A program made the translations under genes and the position numbers. A DNA stretch of 64,000 bases, from positions 310,001-374,000 of the forward strand of contig NZ_JAEIOJ010000004.1 in NCBI RefSeq assembly GCF_016464305.1, in the 5' to 3' direction. The DNA is from Umezawaea beigongshangensis. Its GTDB lineage: Bacteria; Actinomycetota; Actinomycetes; Mycobacteriales; Pseudonocardiaceae. Shown here piece after piece: positions 55,673 through 64,000 of the stretch. The notes beneath the pieces are model-generated. The model did not search any database. It had not been told where the DNA came from and was given only the letters and a program-made list of their open reading frames with translations. Numbering within the stretch: position 1 is the stretch's first letter; every line of letters begins with the position of its first letter.

Positions 55673-56179
55673 TCAGCCGGCCGGCGTCTCGTGGGCCAGC
55701 AGCCAGCGCTTCACCGGCACGCCCCAGCGGAAGTTCCCCGTCGCACCACCCGTCCGGACGACCCGGTGGCACGGGACGAACAGGGCGGCGGCGTTGCTGG
55801 CGCAGGCCGTGGCCGCCGCGCGCACCGCGGCCGGGCGACCGGCGAGCGCGGCGAAGGCGGCGTAGCTGACCGGCCGGCCGGGCGGCACGGTCCGCAGCAC
55901 CTCCCAGGCCCGGCCGGTGAACGCGCCGCCGCGCTGGCGGACGACCACGTCGTCCACGGCGCGCACGTCGCCGGAGTGGTAGGCGGCGACGGCCCTGGTG
56001 ACCGCGCCGACGTCACGCCGTTCCCGCAGCTCGGCGGGGCGCAGCGACGCCGAGATCAGCGGCAGCAGGTCGTCGGCCGAGCCGGTCCAGCCGCTGGCCA
56101 GCACGGCCCCGTCGGCGGCGACGATCGTGGTGAAGGGTCCGGCCGGCGTCGCCGTGGTGCAGGAGTGAGCGGTGCTCAT
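55673..56179 (-). CDS. ogt: Methylated-DNA-[protein]-cysteine S-methyltransferase
   Basis: 168 residues from ATG at 56179. The N-terminal ribonuclease-like domain holds GPFTTIVAADGAVLASGWTG. The C-terminal domain has the HTH GRPAAVRAAATACASN and the active-site Cys in ALFVPCHRVVRTGGATGNFRWG (PCHR at about residues 134-137). It removes the methyl from O6-methylguanine by suicidal transfer to the Cys. Divergent from a small lipoprotein gene. Confidence 0.95.
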   Translation of the reverse strand: MSTAHSCTTATPAGPFTTIVAADGAVLASGWTGSADDLLPLISASLRPAELRERRDVGAVTRAVAAYHSGDVRAVDDVVVRQRGGAFTGRAWEVLRTVPPGRPVSYAAFAALAGRPAAVRAAATACASNAAALFVPCHRVVRTGGATGNFRWGVPVKRWLLAHETPAG

Positions 56180-56237
56180 CCCGCAGATGGTGCCACCGGC
56201 TCGTTTCGTCCCGATCGGGTGCGGGAACCTTCGGAGC

Positions 56238-56411
56238 GTGACGACGACGACCGCGAAGAAGAAGACCCTGGCCGTGCTGGTCAGCGGCGCTGCCCTGTTC
56301 CTCACGCTCGGCGCCGGTTGCCAGGGAGAGGGCGACGACGGCGACGACGGCAACCCCGGCGTGAACCAGCAGGACGGCGACGGCGAGGGTGACGGCGACG
56401 GCGACGACTAG
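56238..56411 (+). CDS. Small acidic lipoprotein
   Basis: 57 residues from GTG at 56238. Basic start (TTTTAKKKTLAVLV), hydrophobic helix, lipobox LGAGC with the modified Cys near residue 26. The mature part is only 31 residues and almost entirely Asp, Gly, Glu and Asn (GEGDDGDDGNPGVNQQDGDG). It could bind divalent cations. It precedes ychF by 21 bp on the same strand. Confidence 0.65.
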   Translation: MTTTTAKKKTLAVLVSGAALFLTLGAGCQGEGDDGDDGNPGVNQQDGDGEGDGDGDD

Positions 56412-56432
56412 CTGCCCGTAGACTCGACGATC

Positions 56433-57512
<1,080 letters not shown>

Positions 57513-57526
57513 CCGGTCTGACTTCC

Positions 57527-57562
57527 AGCACCCCCTGTTCTGTTCCACGAACAGGGGGTGCT
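57527..57562 (+). terminator. Terminator of ychF
   Basis: 14-bp perfect arms (57527-57540 with 57549-57562) and an 8-base loop, 14 bases after the ychF stop. Confidence 0.88.
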
Positions 57563-57583
57563 CGGCGTTCTGGGGTCGGCGCG

Positions 57584-57709
57584 GTGAAGATCAAGAGACT
57601 GGAAGTCCGCCCGGAGTGGAAGGTCCCCGTCCGCGTCGCGCTGGCCGGGGCGGTCGCGTCGCGACGACGCGGTGAGCACCACGAGCGCGACGTGATCCTG
57701 CGGAGGTGA
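57584..57709 (+). CDS. Possible small protein, 41 residues
   Basis: GTG start at 57584 reads KIKRLEVRPEWKVPVRVALAGAVASRRRG and ends in a basic tail (DVILRR). About 35 of 41 codons end in G or C, as in real genes here, but no strong ribosome-binding site is seen and no family is recognised. It lies between the ychF terminator and the first xylanase operator. It could be a true small gene or a remnant. Confidence 0.3.
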   Translation: MKIKRLEVRPEWKVPVRVALAGAVASRRRGEHHERDVILRR

Positions 57710-57713
57710 ACCG

Positions 57714-57728
57714 TCCGATACTTTCGGA
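57714..57728. promoter_or_regulatory. Inverted repeat 1 upstream of the xylanase
   Basis: TCCGA-TACTT-TCGGA (5-bp arms, 5-base spacer) followed by TAATA. A near copy lies at 57867-57882, both with the flank TCGGATAATA, which may serve as a -10 region. The 338-bp gap 57710-58047 otherwise holds no coding ORF. The motif resembles CGAAA/TTTCG-type elements reported upstream of Streptomyces xylanase genes, from memory. Confidence 0.5.
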
Positions 57729-57866
57729 TAATAGTTCGCCGCCCTATGGGGCAACGGTGACGGCTGAATGGACCAGCGGCAAGCTGTTTTTCCAGGTGAA
57801 CGGTAAATCACTCGCTGCGCCTGGTGAGACGCCGATGAGATCACGTCCGGTCTGACCCCTTGTCGC

Positions 57867-57882
57867 TCCGATACTTTTCGGA
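57867..57882. promoter_or_regulatory. Inverted repeat 2 upstream of the xylanase
   Basis: TCCGA-TACTTT-TCGGA with the same TAATA flank as repeat 1 and one extra spacer base, 153 bp further downstream and 166 bp before the xylanase ATG. TTGTCG lies 17 bases upstream of TAATAC, a possible promoter. The pair fits a LacI-type repressor with looping, but no regulator gene is adjacent. Confidence 0.5.
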
Positions 57883-57984
57883 TAATACTTTTCACGGTTT
57901 CAGGTCTGGACACCGGCGAGTGCCGCCCTCGACGGGTTCCTGCCCCGCACCCGCTCGGGAGAGCCCGAGCGGGGCGCGGCGTGA

Positions 57985-59064
<1,080 letters not shown>

Positions 59065-59140
59065 GCGGCGGCGTCACGACCGGAACGCACTGCGGCGGGA
59101 CGGCTCCGCCAGGCGCGGCCCGCGGCACCGGATGACGCCG

Positions 59141-59181
59141 GTGGCGGTGGAGGAACCAGAGCGCGGTCCCTCCACCGCCAC
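59141..59181. terminator. Bidirectional terminator hairpin
   Basis: 13-bp perfect arms (59141-59153 with 59169-59181) and a 15-base loop, between convergent genes ending at 59064 and 59216. Confidence 0.78.
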
Positions 59182-59215
59182 GTCCGCGCGTCAGCGGCCG
59201 GGCGGCGCTCCGCGA

Positions 59216-60259
59216 TCAGGCGCGGTAGCGGTCCGCCAGTGCCCGGAAGGCGACCTTCGGCTCCCACGGCAGGCCCGGGTAGGTGTCCCCGGTGCGGCCT
59301 TCGAGCACCTTCACCACGCCGTAGCTGGCCACGTCCAGATCCTCGCGCGGGTCGTCGCGGTGCGGCAGGTGGTAGGACGCGAAGGTGACCACGAACGCCG
59401 TGTCCACGTCCTCGGCCTCGAAGACGTCCAGCAGTTCCAGCAGGTGCGCGGCCTGCTCGTCCTCGTCCCGGACGTGCTCGCCGATCAGGCCCACGGGCAT
59501 CCGGTCCTCGCCCCACTCGATCATCCTGTCGCCGCGCGCGCCCTCGGCCGCCGCGCCGCGGTGGGTCGTGCAGCCGAACTCCGTGATGGCCACCGGCTTG
59601 CCCCGCGCGACCAGACCGCGCACGGCTCCCCGGTACTGCTCCGCGATCTCCGCGGTCCGGTAGAGGTCGACCGAGACGAGGTCGAAGGGCGTCCAGTCGA
59701 CGCCCTCGAACGGGATCGAGGCGTAGGTGACCCGGCCGCCGAACCGCGCGCGGACGACCGCCACGGCCTCGCCCAGGAAGTCGTTCATCCGGTCGGGCAG
59801 CCCGGCCAGCAGCTCGCCCAGTCCGGCGCGCGGGCCGAGCAGCAGGTCGAGGCGGTCGGTGCAGACGTCGCCGGGCAGGAACCCCGCGGTGAACAGGCTC
59901 AGTTCGGCGCCGGTGACGAAGACGACCTCGGCTCCGCGCCCGCGCAACCGCTCGGCGCGGTCGGCGCAGTCCGCGAGGACGTCGAGCAGGGCGTCGGTGG
60001 TCAGGTCGCAGGTGAACGGGGAGAACCAGACCTCCAGACCGGCGTCGGCCGCGAGGGTGGCGGCGAGCTCCAGCGCGTCCGGATCGCCGCCGGTGACGCG
60101 CACCGCCGTGCAGTGCAGGTCGTCGTGGATCACGCGCATCTCGCGCCGCACGACGTCCGGGTCGAGAGGTCCCCTCGTGCTCGCCCCGCCGTTGACGAAT
60201 CCCGTGTCGTAGGTGATGCCCCTGCCTCGCACGATCCGTGCCTCCCGTTCGATCACCAC
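59216..60259 (-). CDS. TIM-barrel glycoside-hydrolase-like protein
   Basis: 347 residues from GTG at 60259; GTG at 60256 is equally possible. RGRGITYDTGF near the start, VVFVTGAELSLF and KPVAITEFGCTTHRGA with a candidate nucleophile Glu, and TAFVVTFASYHLPH suggest a (beta/alpha)8 hydrolase fold. No signal peptide. I recall relatives labelled abortive infection protein in databases, a label I cannot verify and do not adopt. The gene is divergent from a TetR regulator with two matching operators between and within the starts, so its expression is conditional. Substrate unknown. Confidence 0.7.
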   Translation of the reverse strand: MVIEREARIVRGRGITYDTGFVNGGASTRGPLDPDVVRREMRVIHDDLHCTAVRVTGGDPDALELAATLAADAGLEVWFSPFTCDLTTDALLDVLADCADRAERLRGRGAEVVFVTGAELSLFTAGFLPGDVCTDRLDLLLGPRAGLGELLAGLPDRMNDFLGEAVAVVRARFGGRVTYASIPFEGVDWTPFDLVSVDLYRTAEIAEQYRGAVRGLVARGKPVAITEFGCTTHRGAAAEGARGDRMIEWGEDRMPVGLIGEHVRDEDEQAAHLLELLDVFEAEDVDTAFVVTFASYHLPHRDDPREDLDVASYGVVKVLEGRTGDTYPGLPWEPKVAFRALADRYRA

Positions 60260-60263
60260 ATAA

Positions 60264-60278
60264 GGTACGAGTAGTACC
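60264..60278. promoter_or_regulatory. TetR operator candidate 1
   Basis: GGTAC-GAGTA-GTACC, 5-bp perfect arms, directly in front of the hydrolase-like gene start (60259). It shares the pattern aRgtac-GANNN-gtaccct with the site at 60320-60332. Confidence 0.6.
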
Positions 60279-60319
60279 CTAATGGTGACGCTAGCACGAC
60301 TGGTCGAGATGATGGTGAA

Positions 60320-60332
60320 GTACGATGCGTAC
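60320..60332. promoter_or_regulatory. TetR operator candidate 2
   Basis: GTACG-ATG-CGTAC, a perfect 13-bp palindrome flanked by ccct as in site 1, 21 bp before the tetR start. The two sites are about 55 bp apart and would control both divergent genes. Confidence 0.6.
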
Positions 60333-60353
60333 CCTCACGAAGGGGGAGACGTG

Positions 60354-60962
60354 GTGGACGACTCGACCGCCCGGCCCACCCGGCGGCGCGGGGAGGCTCT
60401 GGAACGGGCGATCCTGGACGCCGCGGTCGCCGAGCTGACCGGGTCCGGGTACGCCGGGCTGACGATGGACCGGGTCGCCGCGCGCGCCGGGACCAACAAG
60501 AACGCGATCTACCGCCGCTGGCCGAACCGCGCGGCGCTGGGCGTCGCCGCGTACGAGCGGCTCGTGGAGGCCGACCTGCGGCTCCCGGACACGGGAGAGC
60601 TGCGCGCCGACGTGCTGGCCCTGCTGCGGCAGATCAACTGCGACCTGGCCTCGCCGAGGGCCGAGGTCCTGCGCGGCCTGCTGGCCGCCGTCGGCGACGA
60701 GCCGGAGCTGCTGGCGCAGGTGCAGGCGCAGCTCGGCGACGGCGGGGCCGGTCGCTGGCTGACGCTCCTGGGCCGTGCCGTGGCTCGCGGCGAGATCCGC
60801 CCGGAGGCGCTCCACCCGCGCGCCGCGACCACGGCACTCGTGCTGCTGCGCAACGAGTGCGTCACGCGCGGGATCTCCACCGTGCCGGACGGTGTCCTGG
60901 TGGAGATCGTCGACGAGGTGTACCTGCCGCTCCTGCGCGGACGCGGCGTCGTGCGCGGCTGA
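60354..60962 (+). CDS. TetR-family regulator
   Basis: 202 residues. GTG at 60354 is preferred over GTG at 60351 because the AGGGGGAG site (60341-60348) is then correctly spaced. The N-terminal HTH is RAILDAAVAELTGSGYAGLTMDRVAARAGTNKNAIYRRWPNRAALGVAAYERL. The C-terminal ligand domain (VLRGLLAAVGDEPELLAQVQAQL and so on) is a TetR_C-type bundle. Divergent from the hydrolase-like gene; operators in the gap fit autorepression. Ligand unknown. Confidence 0.92.
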   Translation: MDDSTARPTRRRGEALERAILDAAVAELTGSGYAGLTMDRVAARAGTNKNAIYRRWPNRAALGVAAYERLVEADLRLPDTGELRADVLALLRQINCDLASPRAEVLRGLLAAVGDEPELLAQVQAQLGDGGAGRWLTLLGRAVARGEIRPEALHPRAATTALVLLRNECVTRGISTVPDGVLVEIVDEVYLPLLRGRGVVRG

Positions 60963-61139
60963 GCCCGAGCACTGGACGGGTGATCACTTGGCCAACGGTC
61001 ACACGCCCGGTCGACTCACCCGACCGTGAGAGCTGAACGGGCGGTGACCGCGGTCGGACGGCGCTCGACGGATGCCCTCCCGGTCGATCTCTCGCGTCCG
61101 GGTGACAACCCGGCCGTCGCACAGGACGTTCACCATCAC

Positions 61140-61682
61140 GTGCTTCCCACACGACACAGCGGCAAGCAGCTCGACGCGGGCTTCGAGGAGTTCGTCGCCG
61201 CGCGGTCCGCTGCCCTGCTCCGCACCGCCTTCCTGCTGGTGGGCGACCGGGGTCACGCCGAGGACCTGGTGCAGAGCGCGCTGCTGCGCGCGGCTCTGCG
61301 CTGGCGCCGGGCGCGCGACCACCCGGAGGCCTACGTCCGGCAGATCCTCGTCAACCTCGCCAGGGACCGCTGGCGGTGGAACAGGAGACGAGTGACCGAA
61401 CGACCGCTGACCGACCTGGTCCCGTTGCCCGATCAGCGCGACCACGCGAACGCCGTGGTCGACCAGGCGGCCGTCCAGCGGGCACTGGCCGCGCTGCCCG
61501 CGCGGCAGCGCGAGGTCGTCGTGCTGCGCTTCTTCGCCGACCTGTCCGTGGCCGACACGGCCGCGGCGATGCGCACCTCGGAGGGCACCGTCAAGTCCCA
61601 GACCAGTCGGGCGCTCGCGCAGCTCCGCGCACTGCTCGGCGACCACGCAGACGATCTCGCGGAGGCAGACCGTGCACGGTGA
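61140..61682 (+). CDS. SigE-family ECF sigma factor
   Basis: 180 residues from GTG at 61140, chosen because DAGFEEFVAARSAALLRTAFLL is the normal family start; a GTG at 61026 would add 38 residues. Region 2: GDRGHAEDLVQSALLRAALRWRRARDHPEAYVRQILVNLARDRWR. Region 4: ALAALPARQREVVVLRFFADLSVADTAAAMRTSEGTVKSQTSRALAQLR. It belongs to the SigE-type ECF group of actinomycetes. The overlapping downstream gene is a membrane protein that may control it. Confidence 0.9.
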   Translation: MLPTRHSGKQLDAGFEEFVAARSAALLRTAFLLVGDRGHAEDLVQSALLRAALRWRRARDHPEAYVRQILVNLARDRWRWNRRRVTERPLTDLVPLPDQRDHANAVVDQAAVQRALAALPARQREVVVLRFFADLSVADTAAAMRTSEGTVKSQTSRALAQLRALLGDHADDLAEADRAR

Positions 61683-62565
61683 CGACGAGTTCGACGAGGC
61701 GTTCGTGAACGGCGTGCGCACGGCGATGCGCGCCGGTGCCGCCGACCTGAGCGTGCCGCCGACCCTGCTGCCGACGCTGCGCACGCGGTACGCCCGGCGG
61801 ATCGCCGCGCGGCGGGCCGGGCTGGTGGCCGCGCCGCTCGTGGTCGCCGCCCTGGTCGTGGGGGGTGTGAGCGTCACGGCCGTGCCCGGCCCGTCCGGCT
61901 CCACGGCCGCTCCGGCGTCGACCCCGTCGACCAGGTCGACGGGGGAGACGCACGAGGTCCGGGACGTTGCGCTCGTGGCCCCGCGCATCGTCGAGGCGCT
62001 GGACGGCGTCGAGGGGCACGTCGTTCACCAGACGGTGGTCGAGACCGGCGAGGGCAAGTGGAGCAAGCCGGACCGGCCCGCGGTCTACGACACGTGGATG
62101 CGGGCCGACGCCCGTGCGATCAGGATCCGGACGACGATCGAGGGCGAGGCGGTGTGGGAGCGCAGCGAGGACCTGACCCGTGACGTCACGATCCACCACC
62201 TGGAGCGGACCTGGGCGATCAACGTGGTTCCGGCCTCGGCTCCTCCGGGGAAGACGCGCGTCAGGGTCACCGACGAGATCCGCACGCCGACGATGATCCG
62301 AGAGGCTTTGGCCAGTGGCCAACTGGAGATCGTCGGTGAGGGCGACGTGATCGACGGTGAGCCGACCGTTCACCTGCGCGGGTCGCTCCGGGGAGGGATC
62401 GGCTTCTGGGTGAACGCGACGACCTACCTGCCGGTGCGCACGGAGGAGCAGGAGGAAGACGGGACGTGGGGTGCGCCGACTGACCTGAACTGGTTGCCGC
62501 CGACCCCGGAGAACCTGGCCCTGCTCGAAGCGTCCGTCCCCGACGGGTACACCGAGAAGCGCTGA
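61672..62565 (+). CDS. Membrane protein paired with ECF sigma factor (putative anti-sigma)
   Basis: 297 residues from GTG at 61672, overlapping the sigma gene by 11 bases with GGAGG six bases upstream. A cytosolic N terminus of about 50 residues (FVNGVRTAMRAGAADLSVPPTLLPTLRTRYARRIAARRAG), one transmembrane helix (LVAAPLVVAALVVGGVSVTAV), a Ser/Thr/Pro linker, then an extracytoplasmic beta-rich domain of about 200 residues with YDTWMRADARAIRIRTTIEGEAVWERS. The outer domain resembles the lipoprotein-like sensor part of actinobacterial sigma partners. The zinc-binding HxxxCxxC motif of classic anti-sigmas is absent. Confidence 0.75.
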   Translation: MHGDDEFDEAFVNGVRTAMRAGAADLSVPPTLLPTLRTRYARRIAARRAGLVAAPLVVAALVVGGVSVTAVPGPSGSTAAPASTPSTRSTGETHEVRDVALVAPRIVEALDGVEGHVVHQTVVETGEGKWSKPDRPAVYDTWMRADARAIRIRTTIEGEAVWERSEDLTRDVTIHHLERTWAINVVPASAPPGKTRVRVTDEIRTPTMIREALASGQLEIVGEGDVIDGEPTVHLRGSLRGGIGFWVNATTYLPVRTEEQEEDGTWGAPTDLNWLPPTPENLALLEASVPDGYTEKR

Positions 62566-62575
62566 CGAACCCGTT

Positions 62576-62623
62576 CCGGTTCCGCCGTGCGACGCCCGAT
62601 CTGGTGTCGCACGGCGGAACCGG
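62576..62623 (+). terminator. Terminator of the sigma/anti-sigma operon
   Basis: 18-bp perfect arms (62576-62593 with 62606-62623) and a 12-base loop, 10 bases after the stop codon. The rest of the 281-bp gap to 62847 holds no gene; its last 120 bases are comparatively AT-rich. Confidence 0.88.
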
Positions 62624-62846
62624 TCCAGCGCCGACTGACACGTTCGTGGCAGTTCTTGCGCTGTTCGAGTGGCGTTCCGCGGGGAGCAGACCCCCGCAGG
62701 CCACCCTGCGCATCGGCGGTTCCCCCCGTTGTCGCAGTCGTGCTGAAAAAGGATGAAATGGTTCTGCCGCGCTTCACGCGCGGGTCGTCTTCGTGCACGA
62801 TGTCCGGAAACGAATTCTGGGTCTCGGGAGAGAGCACGGGGGCGTC

Positions 62847-64000
62847 ATGCCCGGTGGAGAAGTCGAACTCCACGGTGTGAGGGGAATTACCGACACGCTG
62901 GTGGACGAGCTGATCCGCCGACCGGGTGGCGCGAGCCGTCAGCTGCCGATCGTGCAGGTCATCGGCTCGCGAGGTGCGGGCAGGACCGCGCTGCTGCGCG
63001 CTGTGGAGCAGCGGTGTCGCACTCGCGTTCCGCACGCGTTCGTCGACGTCGAGGAAAACCACGACGTGCGCCCGAGCGTGCTGCTCGGCGAGCTGGCGTT
63101 CCAGTTGAACCGGCGATGTCCGCAATTCGGCAGAATTCCCTTCCCCCGTCTGCTGCTGTGCGCGCTCGTGGTGACGGGTGACCTGGATCTGCGGGACCGG
63201 TCGAAGGCGCTGCTCCAGCTCGATCAGCTGATGAAGCAGGACGGGGTCGTGGGCCGTCGCCGGGACACGGTGCTGGACGTGGCACGGCTGGCGGGGGAGT
63301 CGGGTGTCCTGCCGGGGTGGGCGCTCGTCGCGGCGGACGTGCTGCTGACCGGTCTGGGGAGGATCGCGCGCAGGAACGCGCTGCGCACCATCCGGAACGT
63401 CTCGCGCGGCGCGGCGGACGACCCGCGCGACCTGCTGGTGGACCTCAACGCGAAGGACAGGGGCTCGGCGGCCGACCGCCGGGTCGTGGACGAGATGTTC
63501 TTCGACGCCTTCCTCAGCGACCTGCGCGCGGCGTACACGGGCCTGCTCGACCGCGACCGCCGCACGGCCAACTGCGTCGTGCTGCTGGACAACGCCCACA
63601 CCGCCGACGGCCGGGCCTTCCTGGCGGGACTGCTCGCCGCGCGGGAGCGCGCCGGGACCGCGTACGACCCCGTCGTGGTGCTGGCGACCAGCCGGACGTG
63701 GAACTCCGACTGGAGCGCCGACTGGCAGCGTCCGGGAACGACGAGCACGGCTCGGCCGCTGCCCCGCACCGCCGCCCGCGCCGCCGAGGAGTGCGGGACG
63801 CTCGCCGGGCGGGGCCGCTGGTACCTGACGAGGATCGGGCACCTGGCCCCCGACGACTGCGCCACCGTCCTGAACGGGACGGGTCCGCCGGTGCGCCGCG
63901 ACTTCCCGCACCGGCTCACCGGCGGCCACCCGTGGGCCCTGGCCGGGCTGCGCGACCTGCTGGCCCGGCACGACGCGCCCGAACGGCTGGGCGGGCTGCT
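62847..64000 (+). CDS. P-loop NTPase (STAND-like), 3' end outside window
   Basis: At least 384 residues from ATG at 62847, open to the right edge. The start MPGGEVELHGVRGITDTLVDELIRRPGG leads to a P-loop-like VQVIGSRGAGRTALLRAVEQ (about residues 36-55), in which the invariant Lys of GxxGxGK[ST] is Arg. FVDVEENHDVRPSVLLGELAFQLNRRC follows, then Walker B NCVVLLDNAHTADGRAFLAGLL near residue 230. The VVLATSRTWNSDW segment resembles sensor 1. The layout fits AAA/STAND signalling ATPases of actinomycetes; effector domains, if any, lie beyond the window. Comparatively AT-rich upstream region suggests a different history from its neighbours. Confidence 0.75.
   Translation, partial: MPGGEVELHGVRGITDTLVDELIRRPGGASRQLPIVQVIGSRGAGRTALLRAVEQRCRTRVPHAFVDVEENHDVRPSVLLGELAFQLNRRCPQFGRIPFPRLLLCALVVTGDLDLRDRSKALLQLDQLMKQDGVVGRRRDTVLDVARLAGESGVLPGWALVAADVLLTGLGRIARRNALRTIRNVSRGAADDPRDLLVDLNAKDRGSAADRRVVDEMFFDAFLSDLRAAYTGLLDRDRRTANCVVLLDNAHTADGRAFLAGLLAARERAGTAYDPVVVLATSRTWNSDWSADWQRPGTTSTARPLPRTAARAAEECGTLAGRGRWYLTRIGHLAPDDCATVLNGTGPPVRRDFPHRLTGGHPWALAGLRDLLARHDAPERLGGL

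Overview
This is a very GC-rich chromosomal window (GC dominates almost every third codon position) from an actinomycete, most likely Pseudonocardiaceae (Actinosynnema / Saccharothrix / Lentzea type). The grounds are mycothiol S-conjugate amidase (mca), GuaB1, DUF4307, DUF6542 and lipid-droplet-associated family genes, the xseA-xseB-ispH neighbourhood known from mycobacteria, many GTG starts, and GTGA/ATGA stop-start overlaps. No insertion sequence, prophage, CRISPR array or rRNA was seen; one tRNA was.

Layout. 1-2.8 kb: the end of an oxidoreductase, then a tight three-gene cassette (40-residue peptide, ATP-grasp ligase, SagB-type dehydrogenase) that looks like an unclassified RiPP pathway, followed by an odd short-variable-loop tRNA with anticodon UAA. 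3-14 kb: a two-component system with a divergent small membrane protein, an LLM flavin oxidoreductase, a DUF885 peptidase, a thioester/SpaA surface protein with its class F sortase, a Bax-inhibitor protein, thiolase and a GDSL hydrolase. 14-18.6 kb: cystathionine beta-synthase and gamma-synthase flank two Q/P/G-rich membrane proteins. 18.6-23.5 kb: hppD with an Lrp-type regulator, greA, a DUF4307 protein and mca.

23.5-26.6 kb holds three nucleotidyltransferase-type proteins. One is a polynucleotide kinase-phosphatase-like protein whose kinase P-loop is degenerate and which carries a C-terminal RlaP-type domain; a separate RlaP-type gene is translationally coupled to it. I read this pair as a ligase-less RNA-end repair module. 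26.7-44 kb: thioredoxin-like DUF255, a ribbon-helix-helix-like protein with its operator, hemolysin III, a Z-prenyl synthase, a second DUF885 protein, PIN-PhoH with a hairpin-rich leader, GuaB1, an ATP-dependent DNA ligase, an HxlR/aldo-keto reductase pair, a MocR/EamA pair, fumarase and a ferredoxin-NADP reductase-like enzyme.

44-57.5 kb: L,D-transpeptidase, secreted trypsin-like protease, GlpX, exonuclease VII with an extra ORF between its subunits, ispH, sbcD-sbcC, ogt and ychF. 57.5-64 kb: a secreted GH10 xylanase behind two matching inverted repeats, a TIM-barrel hydrolase-like protein divergent from a TetR regulator with two matching operators, an ECF sigma factor with a membrane partner, and a truncated P-loop NTPase at the right edge.

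The best candidates for undescribed biology are the peptide/ATP-grasp/SagB cassette and the kinase-dead PNKP-RlaP plus RlaP pair. Smaller leads are the class I UAA tRNA, the hppD stop codon inside a 39-bp tandem repeat with an open frame running into the next gene, and several paired operator motifs.
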